Below, piece by piece: positions 40,560 through 48,803 of a DNA stretch of 64,000 nucleotides; within the stretch, counting starts at the first letter, position 1; each line of letters begins with the position of its first letter. The translations under genes and the position numbers were made by a program. This DNA is from Oleisolibacter albus (GTDB taxonomy: Bacteria > Pseudomonadota > Alphaproteobacteria > Azospirillales > Azospirillaceae). The notes beneath the pieces were generated by a model. That model did not search any database. It was not told where the DNA came from and was given only the letters and a program-made list of their open reading frames with translations. Where the stretch lies: contig NZ_QGNJ01000016.1 of NCBI RefSeq assembly GCF_003336875.1, positions 1 to 64,000 on the forward strand, in the 5' to 3' direction.

Positions 40560-41573
40560 ATGGCCGTCCACCGTATGAAGCTGCTGATCATCGGCGCCGG
40601 GCCCGCCGGCTATACCGCCGCCATCTATGCCGCCCGCGCCAGCCTGGAACCGACCCTGGTCCAGGGCATGCAGCCCGGCGGACAGCTGACCATCACCAAG
40701 GATGTGGAGAACTTCCCGGGCTTCGCCGCCCCCGTCGAGGGGCCGGAACTGATGGAGCAGATGCGCCAACAGGCCGAGCGCTACGGCACGCGCATGGTGT
40801 TCGACGTCATCACCGAGGTGGATTTCAGCAAGCGCCCCTTCGTCTGCAAGGCCGACAGCGGCGACGAGTTCGTGGCTGACGCCGTGATCATCGCCACCGG
40901 CGCCCAGGCCCGCTGGCTGGGCATCCCCGGCGAGCAGCATTTCCAGGGGGCCGGCGTGTCGGCCTGCGCCACCTGTGACGGCTTCTTCTTCCGCGGCAAG
41001 CCGGTGGCCGTGGTCGGCGGCGGCAACAGCGCCCTGGAAGAGGCGCTGTACCTGACCCATCACGCCAGCAAGGTCACCCTGATCCACCGCCGCGACAGCT
41101 TCCGCGGCGAGCGCATCCTGCAGGAGCGCGTGGCCGCCAATCCCAAGATCGAGGTGGTCTGGGACAGCGTGGTCGAGGAGATCCTGGGCGAGGGCGGCTC
41201 CAGCTTCACCGATCCCAAGCGGGTCACCGGCGTGCGCCTGCGCAACCTCAAGACCGATGCGGTCAGCGATCTGGCACTGGAAGGCGTGTTCGTCGCCATC
41301 GGCCACGACCCCGCGACCAAGGTGTTCAAGGGCAAGCTGGAGATGGATGCCGAGGGCTATCTGCTGACGGCGCCGGACAGCACCAAGACCAGCATCCCCG
41401 GCGTTTTTGCCGCAGGCGACGTCAAGGACAAGGTGTACCGCCAGGCCGTCACCGCCGCCGGCATGGGCTGCATGGCGGCACTGGAGGCCGAGAAATGGCT
41501 CGCCATCCAGGCGGCGAGCCCGGCCGAGGCCTTCGCCGAGGCATCGCGCCAGAGCATGATCGGTGCCTGGTGA
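40560..41573 (+). CDS. trxB: Thioredoxin-disulfide reductase
   Basis: A 337-residue FAD/NADPH enzyme that reduces thioredoxin. The FAD motif is IIGAGPAGYTAAIYAARA, the redox pair ACATCDGFFF (near residue 138), the NADPH motif VVGGGNSALEEALYL, and the FAD-binding end SIPGVFAAGDVKDKVYRQAVTAAGMGC. The ATG at 40560 has GGGAAG about 6 bases upstream. A long in-frame extension to 40098 is not conserved and runs antisense to the dsbD-like gene. Confidence 0.95.
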   Translation: MAVHRMKLLIIGAGPAGYTAAIYAARASLEPTLVQGMQPGGQLTITKDVENFPGFAAPVEGPELMEQMRQQAERYGTRMVFDVITEVDFSKRPFVCKADSGDEFVADAVIIATGAQARWLGIPGEQHFQGAGVSACATCDGFFFRGKPVAVVGGGNSALEEALYLTHHASKVTLIHRRDSFRGERILQERVAANPKIEVVWDSVVEEILGEGGSSFTDPKRVTGVRLRNLKTDAVSDLALEGVFVAIGHDPATKVFKGKLEMDAEGYLLTAPDSTKTSIPGVFAAGDVKDKVYRQAVTAAGMGCMAALEAEKWLAIQAASPAEAFAEASRQSMIGAW

Positions 41574-41599
41574 TCCGAAAGACCCTCACCTTTCGTCGA

Positions 41600-41640
41600 G
41601 CTAGTGTGGTCGGCGGCGCTGGGTTACCACAATCCCTAGC
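41600..41640. promoter_or_regulatory. Inverted repeat between trxB and the LysR gene
   Basis: GCTAG...CTAGC encloses TGTGGT...ACCACA, with a 15-base centre and a small bulge. It lies 27 bases past the trxB stop and about 107 before the lysR start. With no T-run it could be a weak terminator or an operator; the sequence does not decide. Confidence 0.35.
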
Positions 41641-41746
41641 GCTTCCGGCGGCATCGGTATATCATCCATGCGCCGGGCGCATTCCGCGCCCGGCCAAGAT
41701 CTCCAGCGGCCGGGTTCCCGTCGGCCGCTTCACCTAGGGACAGGTC

Positions 41747-42658
41747 ATGGATTGGGACAAGCTTCGCGTCTTTCACGCGGTCGCGGAGGCGGGCAGCTTC
41801 ACGCATGCGGGGGAAACCCTGAACCTCAGCCAGTCGGCGGTGAGCCGGCAGATCAGCGCGCTTGAGGAGAGCCTGCATGTGCCGCTGTTTCACCGGCATG
41901 CCCGCGGCCTGATCCTGACCGAGCAGGGCGAGCTGCTGTACCGCACGGCGCGCGAGGTGTTCGCCAAGCTGTCCATGACCGAGGCGATGCTGTCCGAATC
42001 GAAGGAGCATCCCAAGGGTCCGCTGAAGGTGACCACCACCATCGCCTTCGGCTCGACCTGGCTAACGCCGCGGGTCAAGGAATTCCTCAGCCTGTTCCCG
42101 GATGTGCAGCTGACGCTGCTGCTGGACGACAATGAACTGGACCTGTCCATGCGCGAGGCGGATATCGCCATCCGCATGTCGGCGCCGCGCCAGCCGGATC
42201 TGATCCAGCGCCATCTGATGACGGTGCGCGTGCATCTGTACGCCCACAAATCCTATCTGGAGAAGCGGGGCGTGCCGCAGTCCATCGCCGAGCTGGACCA
42301 GCACGACCTCATCGCCTACCCGAACGAGGCCCGCGCCCCGGTGGCCAACATCAACTGGCTGCTGCATGTGGGTGACCCGCCCGGCGGCGAGCGCCGCACG
42401 GCGCTGCGCGTCAACAGCCTGTACGCCATGTCGCGGGCCGTGCAGAGCGGGCTCGGCATCGCCGCCGTGCCCGACTATGTGGTCGAAGGCCGGCCCGATA
42501 TCGTGCGCGTGCTGCCCGATGTCAGCGGCCCCCGCATCGACGCCTATTTCGTCTATGCCGAGGAGCTGCGCCACTCCAAGCGCATCGCCGTGTTCCGCGA
42601 TTTCCTGGTCAAGAAGGTGGCGGAAACCTTCCCGGCCAGCCATGCGACCACCGCATAG
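41747..42658 (+). CDS. LysR-family transcriptional regulator
   Basis: A 303-residue LysR-type regulator. The N-terminal winged helix is DKLRVFHAVAEAGSFTHAGETLNLSQSAVSRQISALEE, followed by the linker helix. A periplasmic-binding-like effector domain spans residues about 95-295. A GcvA/TrpI-like subgroup is possible, but the effector is unknown. No divergent target gene is present: trxB upstream is on the same strand. It is followed by a palindrome and the structured RNA candidate. Confidence 0.9.
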   Translation: MDWDKLRVFHAVAEAGSFTHAGETLNLSQSAVSRQISALEESLHVPLFHRHARGLILTEQGELLYRTAREVFAKLSMTEAMLSESKEHPKGPLKVTTTIAFGSTWLTPRVKEFLSLFPDVQLTLLLDDNELDLSMREADIAIRMSAPRQPDLIQRHLMTVRVHLYAHKSYLEKRGVPQSIAELDQHDLIAYPNEARAPVANINWLLHVGDPPGGERRTALRVNSLYAMSRAVQSGLGIAAVPDYVVEGRPDIVRVLPDVSGPRIDAYFVYAEELRHSKRIAVFRDFLVKKVAETFPASHATTA

Positions 42659-42670
42659 CAAGGCTCGCGC

Positions 42671-42685
42671 TTCACCCCTGGTGAA
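42671..42685. promoter_or_regulatory. Palindrome TTCACC-CCT-GGTGAA downstream of the LysR gene
   Basis: Perfect 6-bp arms around three bases, 12 bases after the lysR stop and about 20-30 bases before the likely start of the structured RNA. Position and symmetry suit an operator for that transcript; this is inference. Confidence 0.4.
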
Positions 42686-42699
42686 ATCAACGGGAATGC

Positions 42700-42852
42700 A
42701 TATTTTCAGGGCACTGGTTGCTGCGGAGCAGCACCCAGCGTTTCGCCCCGGATTACCCGTCCGGGGTTGGGTCTTCGGACCCGCGTCTCCCAGACGTGAA
42801 GCCTCCCTGTTCAACTCGCCCGGAAGGCATGGCTTTCCGGGCGTTCTTTTTT
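42700..42852 (+). ncRNA. Candidate structured small RNA with intrinsic terminator
   Basis: No reading frame is convincing here, but consecutive stems are: TGCTG/CAGCA (42719-42733), CCCCGG/CCGGGG (42746-42766), GGGTC-TTCG-GACCC (42769-42782) and CGTCT-CCC-AGACG (42784-42796). A single-stranded GAAGCCTCCCTGTTCAAC then leads to a perfect 9-bp terminator (42817-42843) and a T-run. A TATTTT hexamer near 42701 could be the -10, so the 5' end is approximate. A CCTCCC segment could bind Shine-Dalgarno sequences. The family is unknown; 6S RNA was considered but its hallmarks are not seen. Confidence 0.55.
42817..42852 (+). terminator. Strong intrinsic terminator
   Basis: CGCCCGGAA and TTCCGGGCG form a perfect 9-bp stem with a 9-base loop, then TTCTTTTTT. 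It is too far (about 160 bases) from the lysR stop to be that gene's simple terminator. Confidence 0.9.
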
Positions 42853-42991
42853 CCGCCCCCTGAAATCAGACGACCGCTGATGCCGCTGCCGCGGCGGGCC
42901 GTGTGCCGTGCGCGCCGTGGGCCTGGGATGCCGTTAACAGGGCGACAGACCCTCGGCCTAAATTATAGGCTGGCAAAAGCCTATTTTTTAA

Positions 42992-43552
42992 TCATGCAAT
43001 TTTTGCAGGACCGGCGAGCTTAGGTATGTCCGTCAGGTCGCCTGCATGGGGAATCACCTCGATGACGGTGAACCCGTGCTCCTCAGGGAACCGGATCTGG
43101 GCCTTACGGCGGGCGCGGGCCGGATCGCCGGCAAAGAAGAAGACATAGCGGCCATCGTCCCACAGGGCGGTGATGACCCGCGGCTCCAGCGGCGGCGCGG
43201 CGGCCGGGTCGCGGCGCACCCGCAGGACCCAGCCCGTTTCCGACAGGCCACGCCGCTCGTCCAGCACCAGGATGCGGCGATCCATTGCCTCCAGGTCGCG
43301 GATGCGCTGCTGCAACGTCTGGAGACGGTCGCGCAGATCGTCGGTCTCGTTGCTGTCCTGACCCGAGGTCAGCCGCTGGTTGAGGCTTTCCTTGGCCAGT
43401 TCGCGGATGCGCCGGCTCAACGCCTGCTTGCGCCGTTCCAGTTCGCGGATGCTGCGGTGGGCATCGGCGATGACATGGCGGGCCCGCTCCAGCGACGGCC
43501 GGGTCGACAGGACCACGATGAACAGCCCGAGCAGCAGGGGAAAGGAGATCAT
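42992..43552 (-). CDS. Unknown membrane-anchored coiled-coil protein B
   Basis: I do not recognise this 186-residue protein. It starts with one hydrophobic segment (ISFPLLLGLFIVVLS). A long coiled coil follows (residues about 20-95, ERARHVIADAHRSIRELERRK to LQTLQQRIRDLEAMDRR). The compact C-terminal domain contains YVFFFAGDPARARRKAQIRFPE and GFTVIEVIPHA. That domain aligns with the end of the upstream gene product: both have V-x4-A, a charged helix, FP, GF-x-V and I-x-P. It overlaps that gene by four bases, so the pair is co-translated and probably forms a complex. Confidence 0.75.
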   Translation of the reverse strand: MISFPLLLGLFIVVLSTRPSLERARHVIADAHRSIRELERRKQALSRRIRELAKESLNQRLTSGQDSNETDDLRDRLQTLQQRIRDLEAMDRRILVLDERRGLSETGWVLRVRRDPAAAPPLEPRVITALWDDGRYVFFFAGDPARARRKAQIRFPEEHGFTVIEVIPHAGDLTDIPKLAGPAKIA

Positions 43553-44154
43553 GCCGACGCCGCCTCCGGCGGAGGCGGGTCCCCGGCCGGTGCCGGCTCC
43601 TCGGCCAGCGGCAACGGCTGGATATGCACGACCTTGAAACCGCCGGAGGCGGGAAAGGCCCGCTCCAGCTCATGCTTGGCCTCGTCCAGGGTCCTGGCCC
43701 AGACATGCACCGGGCAAGGCATGCCCCAGCTGGCATCGTAGAAGGGGTGCTTCTCGCCCCGCTTGGCCTGATGCGCCACCGAGCTGTTGAAGACCAGCGC
43801 CTCGAAGGGATGGTGGGGCCGCGCCTCCGAGCCGAGCAGGCGGACGAAGCGGTGTGGCGCCATTTCCAGTTCACGCAGGCGGCTGCGCAGCTGCTTTTCC
43901 TGACGCTGCACCCCGAACAGTTCCGCCGCAGCCCCGGTGGCAGCCTCCTTGCGCGCCTCCACGCGGCTGGACAGGCCGTTGACGATGCGGGCATAGCGGA
44001 CGATGGCATCGCGCAGCGGCTGTTCCCTGCCCTCGCTGCGGATCAGCACGGCCCAGACGAAGCCGCCGACGGCGATCAGCAAATTGACACCGATGGCCGC
44101 CAGGAACGTCAGCAGGGCAAACTGCACGATACTGAAGAGACTGGGGCCCACCAC
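43549..44154 (-). CDS. Unknown membrane-anchored coiled-coil protein A
   Basis: I do not recognise this 201-residue protein. One N-terminal membrane helix (ALLTFLAAIGVNLLIAVGGFVWAVLI) is followed by a coiled coil (residues about 45-95). The C-terminal domain contains HPFYDASWGMPCPVHVWARTLDEA, ERAFPASGGFKVVHIQP and a Pro/Ala/Glu tail. The end resembles that of the downstream protein, pointing to an old duplication. The first gene of a two-gene unit, it is divergent from the EF-G-like gene. The soluble part is predicted to face the cytoplasm because basic residues follow the helix. Confidence 0.75.
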   Translation of the reverse strand: MVGPSLFSIVQFALLTFLAAIGVNLLIAVGGFVWAVLIRSEGREQPLRDAIVRYARIVNGLSSRVEARKEAATGAAAELFGVQRQEKQLRSRLRELEMAPHRFVRLLGSEARPHHPFEALVFNSSVAHQAKRGEKHPFYDASWGMPCPVHVWARTLDEAKHELERAFPASGGFKVVHIQPLPLAEEPAPAGDPPPPEAASA

Positions 44155-44424
44155 CGCCTCCCGGCCCGGAGCAACGCTCTCAAAGACGCTACGATATGTC
44201 AGCCCCCGGGGGAATGGGCAGGTCCAAACGGACAGGGTAGAGCGGCGGGGAATGTGCCGCAGCGGTTGTGCCGATTTCCCCTCGACACCCGGTCGGGACA
44301 GGCGTTCGATTGGCGCTGGAGGAAAATGGGCGCCAGCCGCGGACAGACCGGCGGGCGGCCCGATGGCCGACCGCCCGCGCTGCCCCCGGGGTGCCCGTCA
44401 CGCACCACAAACCGGAGGCGGAAG

Positions 44425-46473
44425 ATGATGAACGGCATGAGGTCCGGGCCGCGTGTTGCGGCCCTGGTAGGACCCTATCTCAGCGGTAAGACCACGCTGC
44501 TGGAAGCGCTGCTGCTGGCCGCGGGCAATCTGCACCGCAAGGGCAGCGTCAATGACGGCTCCACCGCCGGCGACAGCAGCCCCGAAGCCCGCGCCCGCCA
44601 TATGAGCGTGGAGATGAACCTGGCCTCCGGCGACTATCTGGGGGAGCGCTGGACCTTCATCGACTGCCCCGGCTCGGTCGAGCTCCAGGCCGACACGCTG
44701 CGCGCCCTGCAGGTGGCCGACGTGGCCATCGTGGTCTGCGAGCCGTCGGCGGACAAGGCGGGCATGCTGGCCCCGCTGTTCCGCATGCTGGACGAGATGT
44801 CCATGCCGCACATGGTCTATATCAACAAGATGGATCAGCTGGCCGGCAGCGATGTGCGCGTGCGCGACGTGCTGGCGGCCCTGCAGGGCGTGTCCGAACG
44901 GCCGCTGGTGCTGCGGGAGGTGCCGATCCGCGACAATGGCAGCATCACCGGCCATGTGGATCTGGTCAGCGAGCGCGCCTATCACTGGCGCCCCGGCCAG
45001 ACCTCGGATCTGGTGCCGATGCCGGCCACGGTGAAGGAACGGGAACAGGATGCCCGTCAGCAGCTGCTGGAAGCCCTGGCCGATTTCGATGACCAGCTGC
45101 TGGAACAGCTGCTGGAGGATGTGACTCCCGAGCGCGACGACGTCTATCGCCATCTGGCCCAGAATCTGGCCGAAGACCTGATCGTGCCGGTGTTCCTGGG
45201 CTCGGCCGACCGCGACCATGGCGTGCGCCGGCTGCTGAAGGCGCTGCGCCACGAGGTTCCCACCGCCGAGCGCACGGCGGCCCGGCTGGAGATTGCGGCC
45301 AGGACCGACGGTCCCCTGGTCGAGGTGTTCAAGACCCAGTACGCCGCCCATGCCGGCAAGCTGTCCCTGGCCCGCATCTGGTCCGGCCCGGTGCAGGACG
45401 GCATGACCCTGGCCGGGGAGCGGGTCGGCGGCGTCTATGCCTTCGGCCCCGGCGGGCTGGTCAAGAAGACCACGGCCGATGCCGGCGAGGTCGTGGCCCT
45501 GGCCCGGCTGGACAAGCCCAGGGCCGGCGACCTGCTGACCGAGAAGGAGATGACGGGGCGTGCCCCGTTCTGGCCGGCGGCGCCGGAGCCGGTCTATGCC
45601 CTGACCGTGGAGGCGGAGCAGAAGACCGACGAGGTCAAGCTGACGGCCGCCCTGGCCAAGCTGGCCGAGGAGGATGCCAGCCTGTCCTTCCGCCATGACA
45701 CCGAGATCGGCGAGCTGGTGCTGTCCGGCCAGGGGCCGGTGCATCTGCAGATCGCGCTGGACCGGCTGCGCAGCCGCTTCAACCTTCCGGTCCGCAGCCG
45801 CGCCCCCGGTGTGCCCTATCGCGAGACCATCCGGCGCGGCAGCGCCCAGCATGCCCGCTTCAAGCGCCAGACCGGCGGGCACGGGCAGTTCGCCGACGTG
45901 CATCTGGAGGTGCGGCCGCTGGCCCGCGGCGAGGGCTTCCGCTTCGAGGACAAGGTGGTGGGCGGCGTCATCCCCCGCACCTACATCCCCGCCGTGGAGG
46001 ACGGCGCCCGGGAGGCCATGGCCCGCGGGCCGCTGGGTTTCCCGGTGGTGGACATCGCGGTGGCCCTGACCAACGGCCAGTACCATGCGGTGGACAGCAG
46101 CGAACTGGCCTTCAAGACCGCCGGACGCATGGCCGTGCAGGAGGCGCTGACCAAGGGTGAGCCGGTGCTGCTGGAACCGATCCTGCAGGTCACCTTCGTG
46201 ACGCCCACGGACTATACCAGCCGGGTGCAGCGGCTCATCAGCGGCCGGCGCGGACAGATCCTGGGCTTCGACTCGCGCACGGACTGGCCGGGCTGGGACG
46301 AGGTCAAGGCCCTGATCCCGCAGGCCGACATGGGTGATCTGGTGATCGAGCTGCGCTCACTGACCCTGGGCCTGGGCGGGTACAGCGCCAGCTTCTCGCA
46401 TCTGGCCGAACTGGTGGGCAAGCAGGCCGACCGCGTGGTGGAAAGCCGGGCCGCGGCGGCCGCGGCGGCCTAA
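44425..46473 (+). CDS. EF-G-like translation GTPase with diverged P-loop
   Basis: A 682-residue EF-G paralogue. The G domain has P-loop GPYLSGKTTL where EF-G has a GHVDAGKTT-type loop, switch-like RHMSVEMNLASGDY, DCPG and NKMD. Domain II spans about 290-370. The later EF-G domains show HARFKRQTGGHGQFADV and GYSASFSHLAELVGKQADRV. An Ala run ends the protein. Paralogues of this kind (FusA2-like) are widespread in alphaproteobacteria and actinobacteria without a settled role; it is not the main elongation factor. The ATG at 44425 has GGAGG 6 bases upstream. rpsL, rpsG and tuf are absent. Confidence 0.88.
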   Translation: MMNGMRSGPRVAALVGPYLSGKTTLLEALLLAAGNLHRKGSVNDGSTAGDSSPEARARHMSVEMNLASGDYLGERWTFIDCPGSVELQADTLRALQVADVAIVVCEPSADKAGMLAPLFRMLDEMSMPHMVYINKMDQLAGSDVRVRDVLAALQGVSERPLVLREVPIRDNGSITGHVDLVSERAYHWRPGQTSDLVPMPATVKEREQDARQQLLEALADFDDQLLEQLLEDVTPERDDVYRHLAQNLAEDLIVPVFLGSADRDHGVRRLLKALRHEVPTAERTAARLEIAARTDGPLVEVFKTQYAAHAGKLSLARIWSGPVQDGMTLAGERVGGVYAFGPGGLVKKTTADAGEVVALARLDKPRAGDLLTEKEMTGRAPFWPAAPEPVYALTVEAEQKTDEVKLTAALAKLAEEDASLSFRHDTEIGELVLSGQGPVHLQIALDRLRSRFNLPVRSRAPGVPYRETIRRGSAQHARFKRQTGGHGQFADVHLEVRPLARGEGFRFEDKVVGGVIPRTYIPAVEDGAREAMARGPLGFPVVDIAVALTNGQYHAVDSSELAFKTAGRMAVQEALTKGEPVLLEPILQVTFVTPTDYTSRVQRLISGRRGQILGFDSRTDWPGWDEVKALIPQADMGDLVIELRSLTLGLGGYSASFSHLAELVGKQADRVVESRAAAAAAA

Positions 46474-46588
46474 CGCTGCCGCCGCGTGGGGTCCTCTCGG
46501 GCACCTTTGTCCGCGTGGAATGTTGTGTCCAGCAGGCGGGGGGCCGGCGGCCCCCCGTCCCTCCCCACGCGACAATGGACAGCGACCC

Positions 46589-47116
46589 ATGGACCAGCTT
46601 CAGCGTCCCGACACCGAAACCGACCGCACCCCGGCCTCGCGCGAGTCCCTGCCCGTGCAGACCGGCATCGCCGACGAGCAGCGCCAGCGTCTGTCGGAAG
46701 GGCTGGCCCGCGTGCTGGCCGACACCTACACGCTTCTGGGCAAGACCCATGGCTTCCACTGGAATGTGACCGGCCCCCAGTTCCATTCGCTGCACGAGAT
46801 GTTCCAGATGCAGTACGAGGATCTGACCGGGGCGGTGGACGATCTGGCCGAGCGCATCCGCGCCCTCGGCCATTTCGCCCCCGGCAGCCTGTCGCAGTTC
46901 CTGAAACTGACCGAGATCGAGGACGAACATGGCGTCCCCAGCGACCGCGGCATGCTGGAACAGCTGGTGCGCGACAATGAGACGGTGAACCGGGCCTGCA
47001 AGGCCGTGGTCGAGGTTGCGCAGGATGCCGGCGACACCGTGACCGAGGATCTGATGAACGGCCGCATGGCCTATCACGAAAAGGCGGCCTGGATGCTGCG
47101 GGCCAGCATCGGCTGA
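46589..47116 (+). CDS. dps: Dps-family ferritin-like DNA-protection protein
   Basis: A 175-residue protein of the Dps family that forms 12-mers, oxidises and stores iron and shields DNA. The ferroxidase ligands lie in KTHGFHWNVTGPQFHSLHEMFQMQYEDLTGAVDDLAERI. The four-helix core follows to the end. The first 30 residues are polar and could bind DNA. The ATG at 46589 lacks an obvious ribosome-binding site. It sits 115 bases after the EF-G-like gene. Confidence 0.92.
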   Translation: MDQLQRPDTETDRTPASRESLPVQTGIADEQRQRLSEGLARVLADTYTLLGKTHGFHWNVTGPQFHSLHEMFQMQYEDLTGAVDDLAERIRALGHFAPGSLSQFLKLTEIEDEHGVPSDRGMLEQLVRDNETVNRACKAVVEVAQDAGDTVTEDLMNGRMAYHEKAAWMLRASIG

Positions 47117-47266
47117 GGCCGGGCCCGGCCGAAATCCCTGTCACGGCTCCGCTTTCCCGGGTCCCCGGCGGGCACCCGCCCCCTTGACAGCGCCCCGCCC
47201 CGGCTCGCAATGCTGCGGACCGGGGCGGCCGCCGTGCCGCTTCCGCGCGTCTGACGGGAGTTGGTC

Positions 47267-47680
47267 ATGGAGCCGTTGCTGAGCTACAGCCTGTCGCATT
47301 TCCCGGCCTATCTGGCCTATGCCGCCTCGCTGGCGGTGCTGCTGACCGTGGCTGTGGTCATCTATCTGTTCATTACCCCCTACAAGGAGATCGCCCTGAT
47401 CCGCCAGGGCAATTCGGCCGCTGCCATCTCCTTCGCCGGTGTGCTGCTGGGCTTCGCCCTGCCGCTGAATGCCGTCGGCTCCTCCGCCGGCAGCCTGCTG
47501 GACATGCTGATGTGGAGCGTGATCGCCCTGGTCAGCCAACTGGCCGCCTTCCTGCTGGCCTCGCGCCTGCTGGGGGATCTGCGTTCCGGGATCGAGCATG
47601 ACAAGATGGCCCATGGCATCCTGCTGGCCGCCCTGTCGGTCACGGTGGGCCTGATCAATGCGGCCAGCCTGACCTATTGA
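47267..47680 (+). CDS. DUF350 membrane protein
   Basis: A 137-residue inner-membrane protein with four hydrophobic segments arranged as two similar pairs, as in DUF350 (YjfL) proteins. Marks are the IRQGNSAAAISFAGVLLGFALPL loop and the final HGILLAALSVTVGLINAASLTY. Function is unknown; such genes often sit in stress or envelope loci. ATG 47267 is preferred to TTG 47261 because GGGAG lies 6 bases upstream. Confidence 0.87.
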   Translation: MEPLLSYSLSHFPAYLAYAASLAVLLTVAVVIYLFITPYKEIALIRQGNSAAAISFAGVLLGFALPLNAVGSSAGSLLDMLMWSVIALVSQLAAFLLASRLLGDLRSGIEHDKMAHGILLAALSVTVGLINAASLTY

Positions 47681-47786
47681 GCCGTATCCGTTTCGCCACG
47701 GCCCGCCCATCGCCGGTGGATTGGCCCTGGGCATGGGGGCCGCGGCCTGCTAGAGCGGTGTCAGGCTCCCTGTTCCCGTTTCGTCC

Positions 47787-48494
47787 ATGGCCGCTGCCGA
47801 TCTCCTGCTGAATGGTGTTGCGCTGACGCCCGACCTGTCCGGCGCCCTGTGGTGGCCCGGGCGGCGCTGGCTGGTGGTGGCCGACCTGCATCTGGAGAAG
47901 GCGTCGTCCTATGCGCGGCACGGCCAGATGCTGCCGCCCTACGACACCGCGGCCACGCTGGCGCGGCTGGCGGAGGTCTGCCGCCGGCTGGACCCGGCCC
48001 GCGTCGTCTGCCTCGGCGACAGTTTCCATGACCGTGATGCCGCCGCCCGCATGTCGGTCGATGACGGCCGGCGCGTGGCCGCCCTGACCGCGGCCCGCGA
48101 CTGGGTCTGGATCAGCGGCAACCACGATCCCGCCCCGCCGGAGGGCTGGGGCGGCACGGTGCTGGCGGACCTGGCCGAGGGCGGGCTGCTGTTCCGGCAC
48201 GAGGCGGCCGCCGGCCCCGCCGCGGGTGAGGTGTCCGGCCATTACCATCCCAAGGCGGCGGTACGCACCCGCGGCGGCCGGCTGACGGCCCGCTGCTTCG
48301 TCAGCGACGGCTGCCGGCTGATCCTGCCGGCCTTCGGCAGTCTGACCGGTGGGCTGAATGTGCTGGACCCGGCCGTGGCCGATCTGCTGCGGCCGGACTT
48401 CCAGGTCTGGCTGCTGGGACGGGACGGGGTCCATCGGCTGCCTGCCAGCCGGCTGGCGGCGGAGCCGCGGGGCCTGGCGGCGCTGGCGCCCTGA
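47787..48494 (+). CDS. pdeM: Ligase-associated DNA-damage-response nuclease PdeM
   Basis: A 235-residue calcineurin-like metallophosphoesterase matching PdeM. Metal ligands are seen in VVADLHLEKASSYARHG, LGDSFHD, ISGNHD and GEVSGHYHPK. In many bacteria pdeM is clustered with a Lhr-type helicase and an ATP-dependent DNA ligase as a DNA-end repair module. Neither gene is in this window. The adjacent photolyase also fits a DNA-repair theme. Confidence 0.9.
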   Translation: MAAADLLLNGVALTPDLSGALWWPGRRWLVVADLHLEKASSYARHGQMLPPYDTAATLARLAEVCRRLDPARVVCLGDSFHDRDAAARMSVDDGRRVAALTAARDWVWISGNHDPAPPEGWGGTVLADLAEGGLLFRHEAAAGPAAGEVSGHYHPKAAVRTRGGRLTARCFVSDGCRLILPAFGSLTGGLNVLDPAVADLLRPDFQVWLLGRDGVHRLPASRLAAEPRGLAALAP

Positions 48495-48529
48495 ACGGGC
48501 TGCGGACGGGAGGCAGCACCCGGAAAAGC

Positions 48530-48567
48530 GGCCGGCCCGGAGCAGGGGGGCATGCTCCGGACCGGCC
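48530..48567 (+). terminator. Long hairpin after pdeM
   Basis: GGCCGG and CCGGAGCA pair with TGCTCCGG and CCGGCC (14 bp with one mismatch) around an 8-base loop, 35 bases past the pdeM stop. There is no T-run, so this is a possible Rho-assisted or processing structure. Confidence 0.5.
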
Positions 48568-48652
48568 ACCGGAACGCCACCGGCAACCCTGGGGGACGGT
48601 GCGCGGGAGCACCGAAGGCTGCAGACGACGACCCTTGTGGACACAGGTTGGC

Positions 48653-48688
48653 ACAGTGCCGCCCAGGATCAAGGGACGGCGGCACTGT
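48653..48688. promoter_or_regulatory. Perfect 11-bp inverted repeat upstream of the photolyase operon
   Basis: ACAGTGCCGCC and GGCGGCACTGT flank a 14-base centre, 115 bases before the photolyase start. It could be an operator or an mRNA leader stem. No recognisable sigma-factor or repressor consensus is evident. Confidence 0.4.
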
Positions 48689-48803
48689 CCCTTCGGTTCT
48701 TACGGTTAGGATGGCCCTGACGCCGTTGGGGCTTTTCCAGAGCGGGCATTGACGCCGCCTCCCGGCGCTCCACCTCATGCACGGTCCCGTTGCATGCCGT
48801 GTG

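Noticed and set aside
42690-42852. Identification of the structured RNA as 6S RNA
   Set aside because: The large closing stem and central bubble joining both ends are not seen, and the 3' end is an independent terminator. It is left as unassigned.
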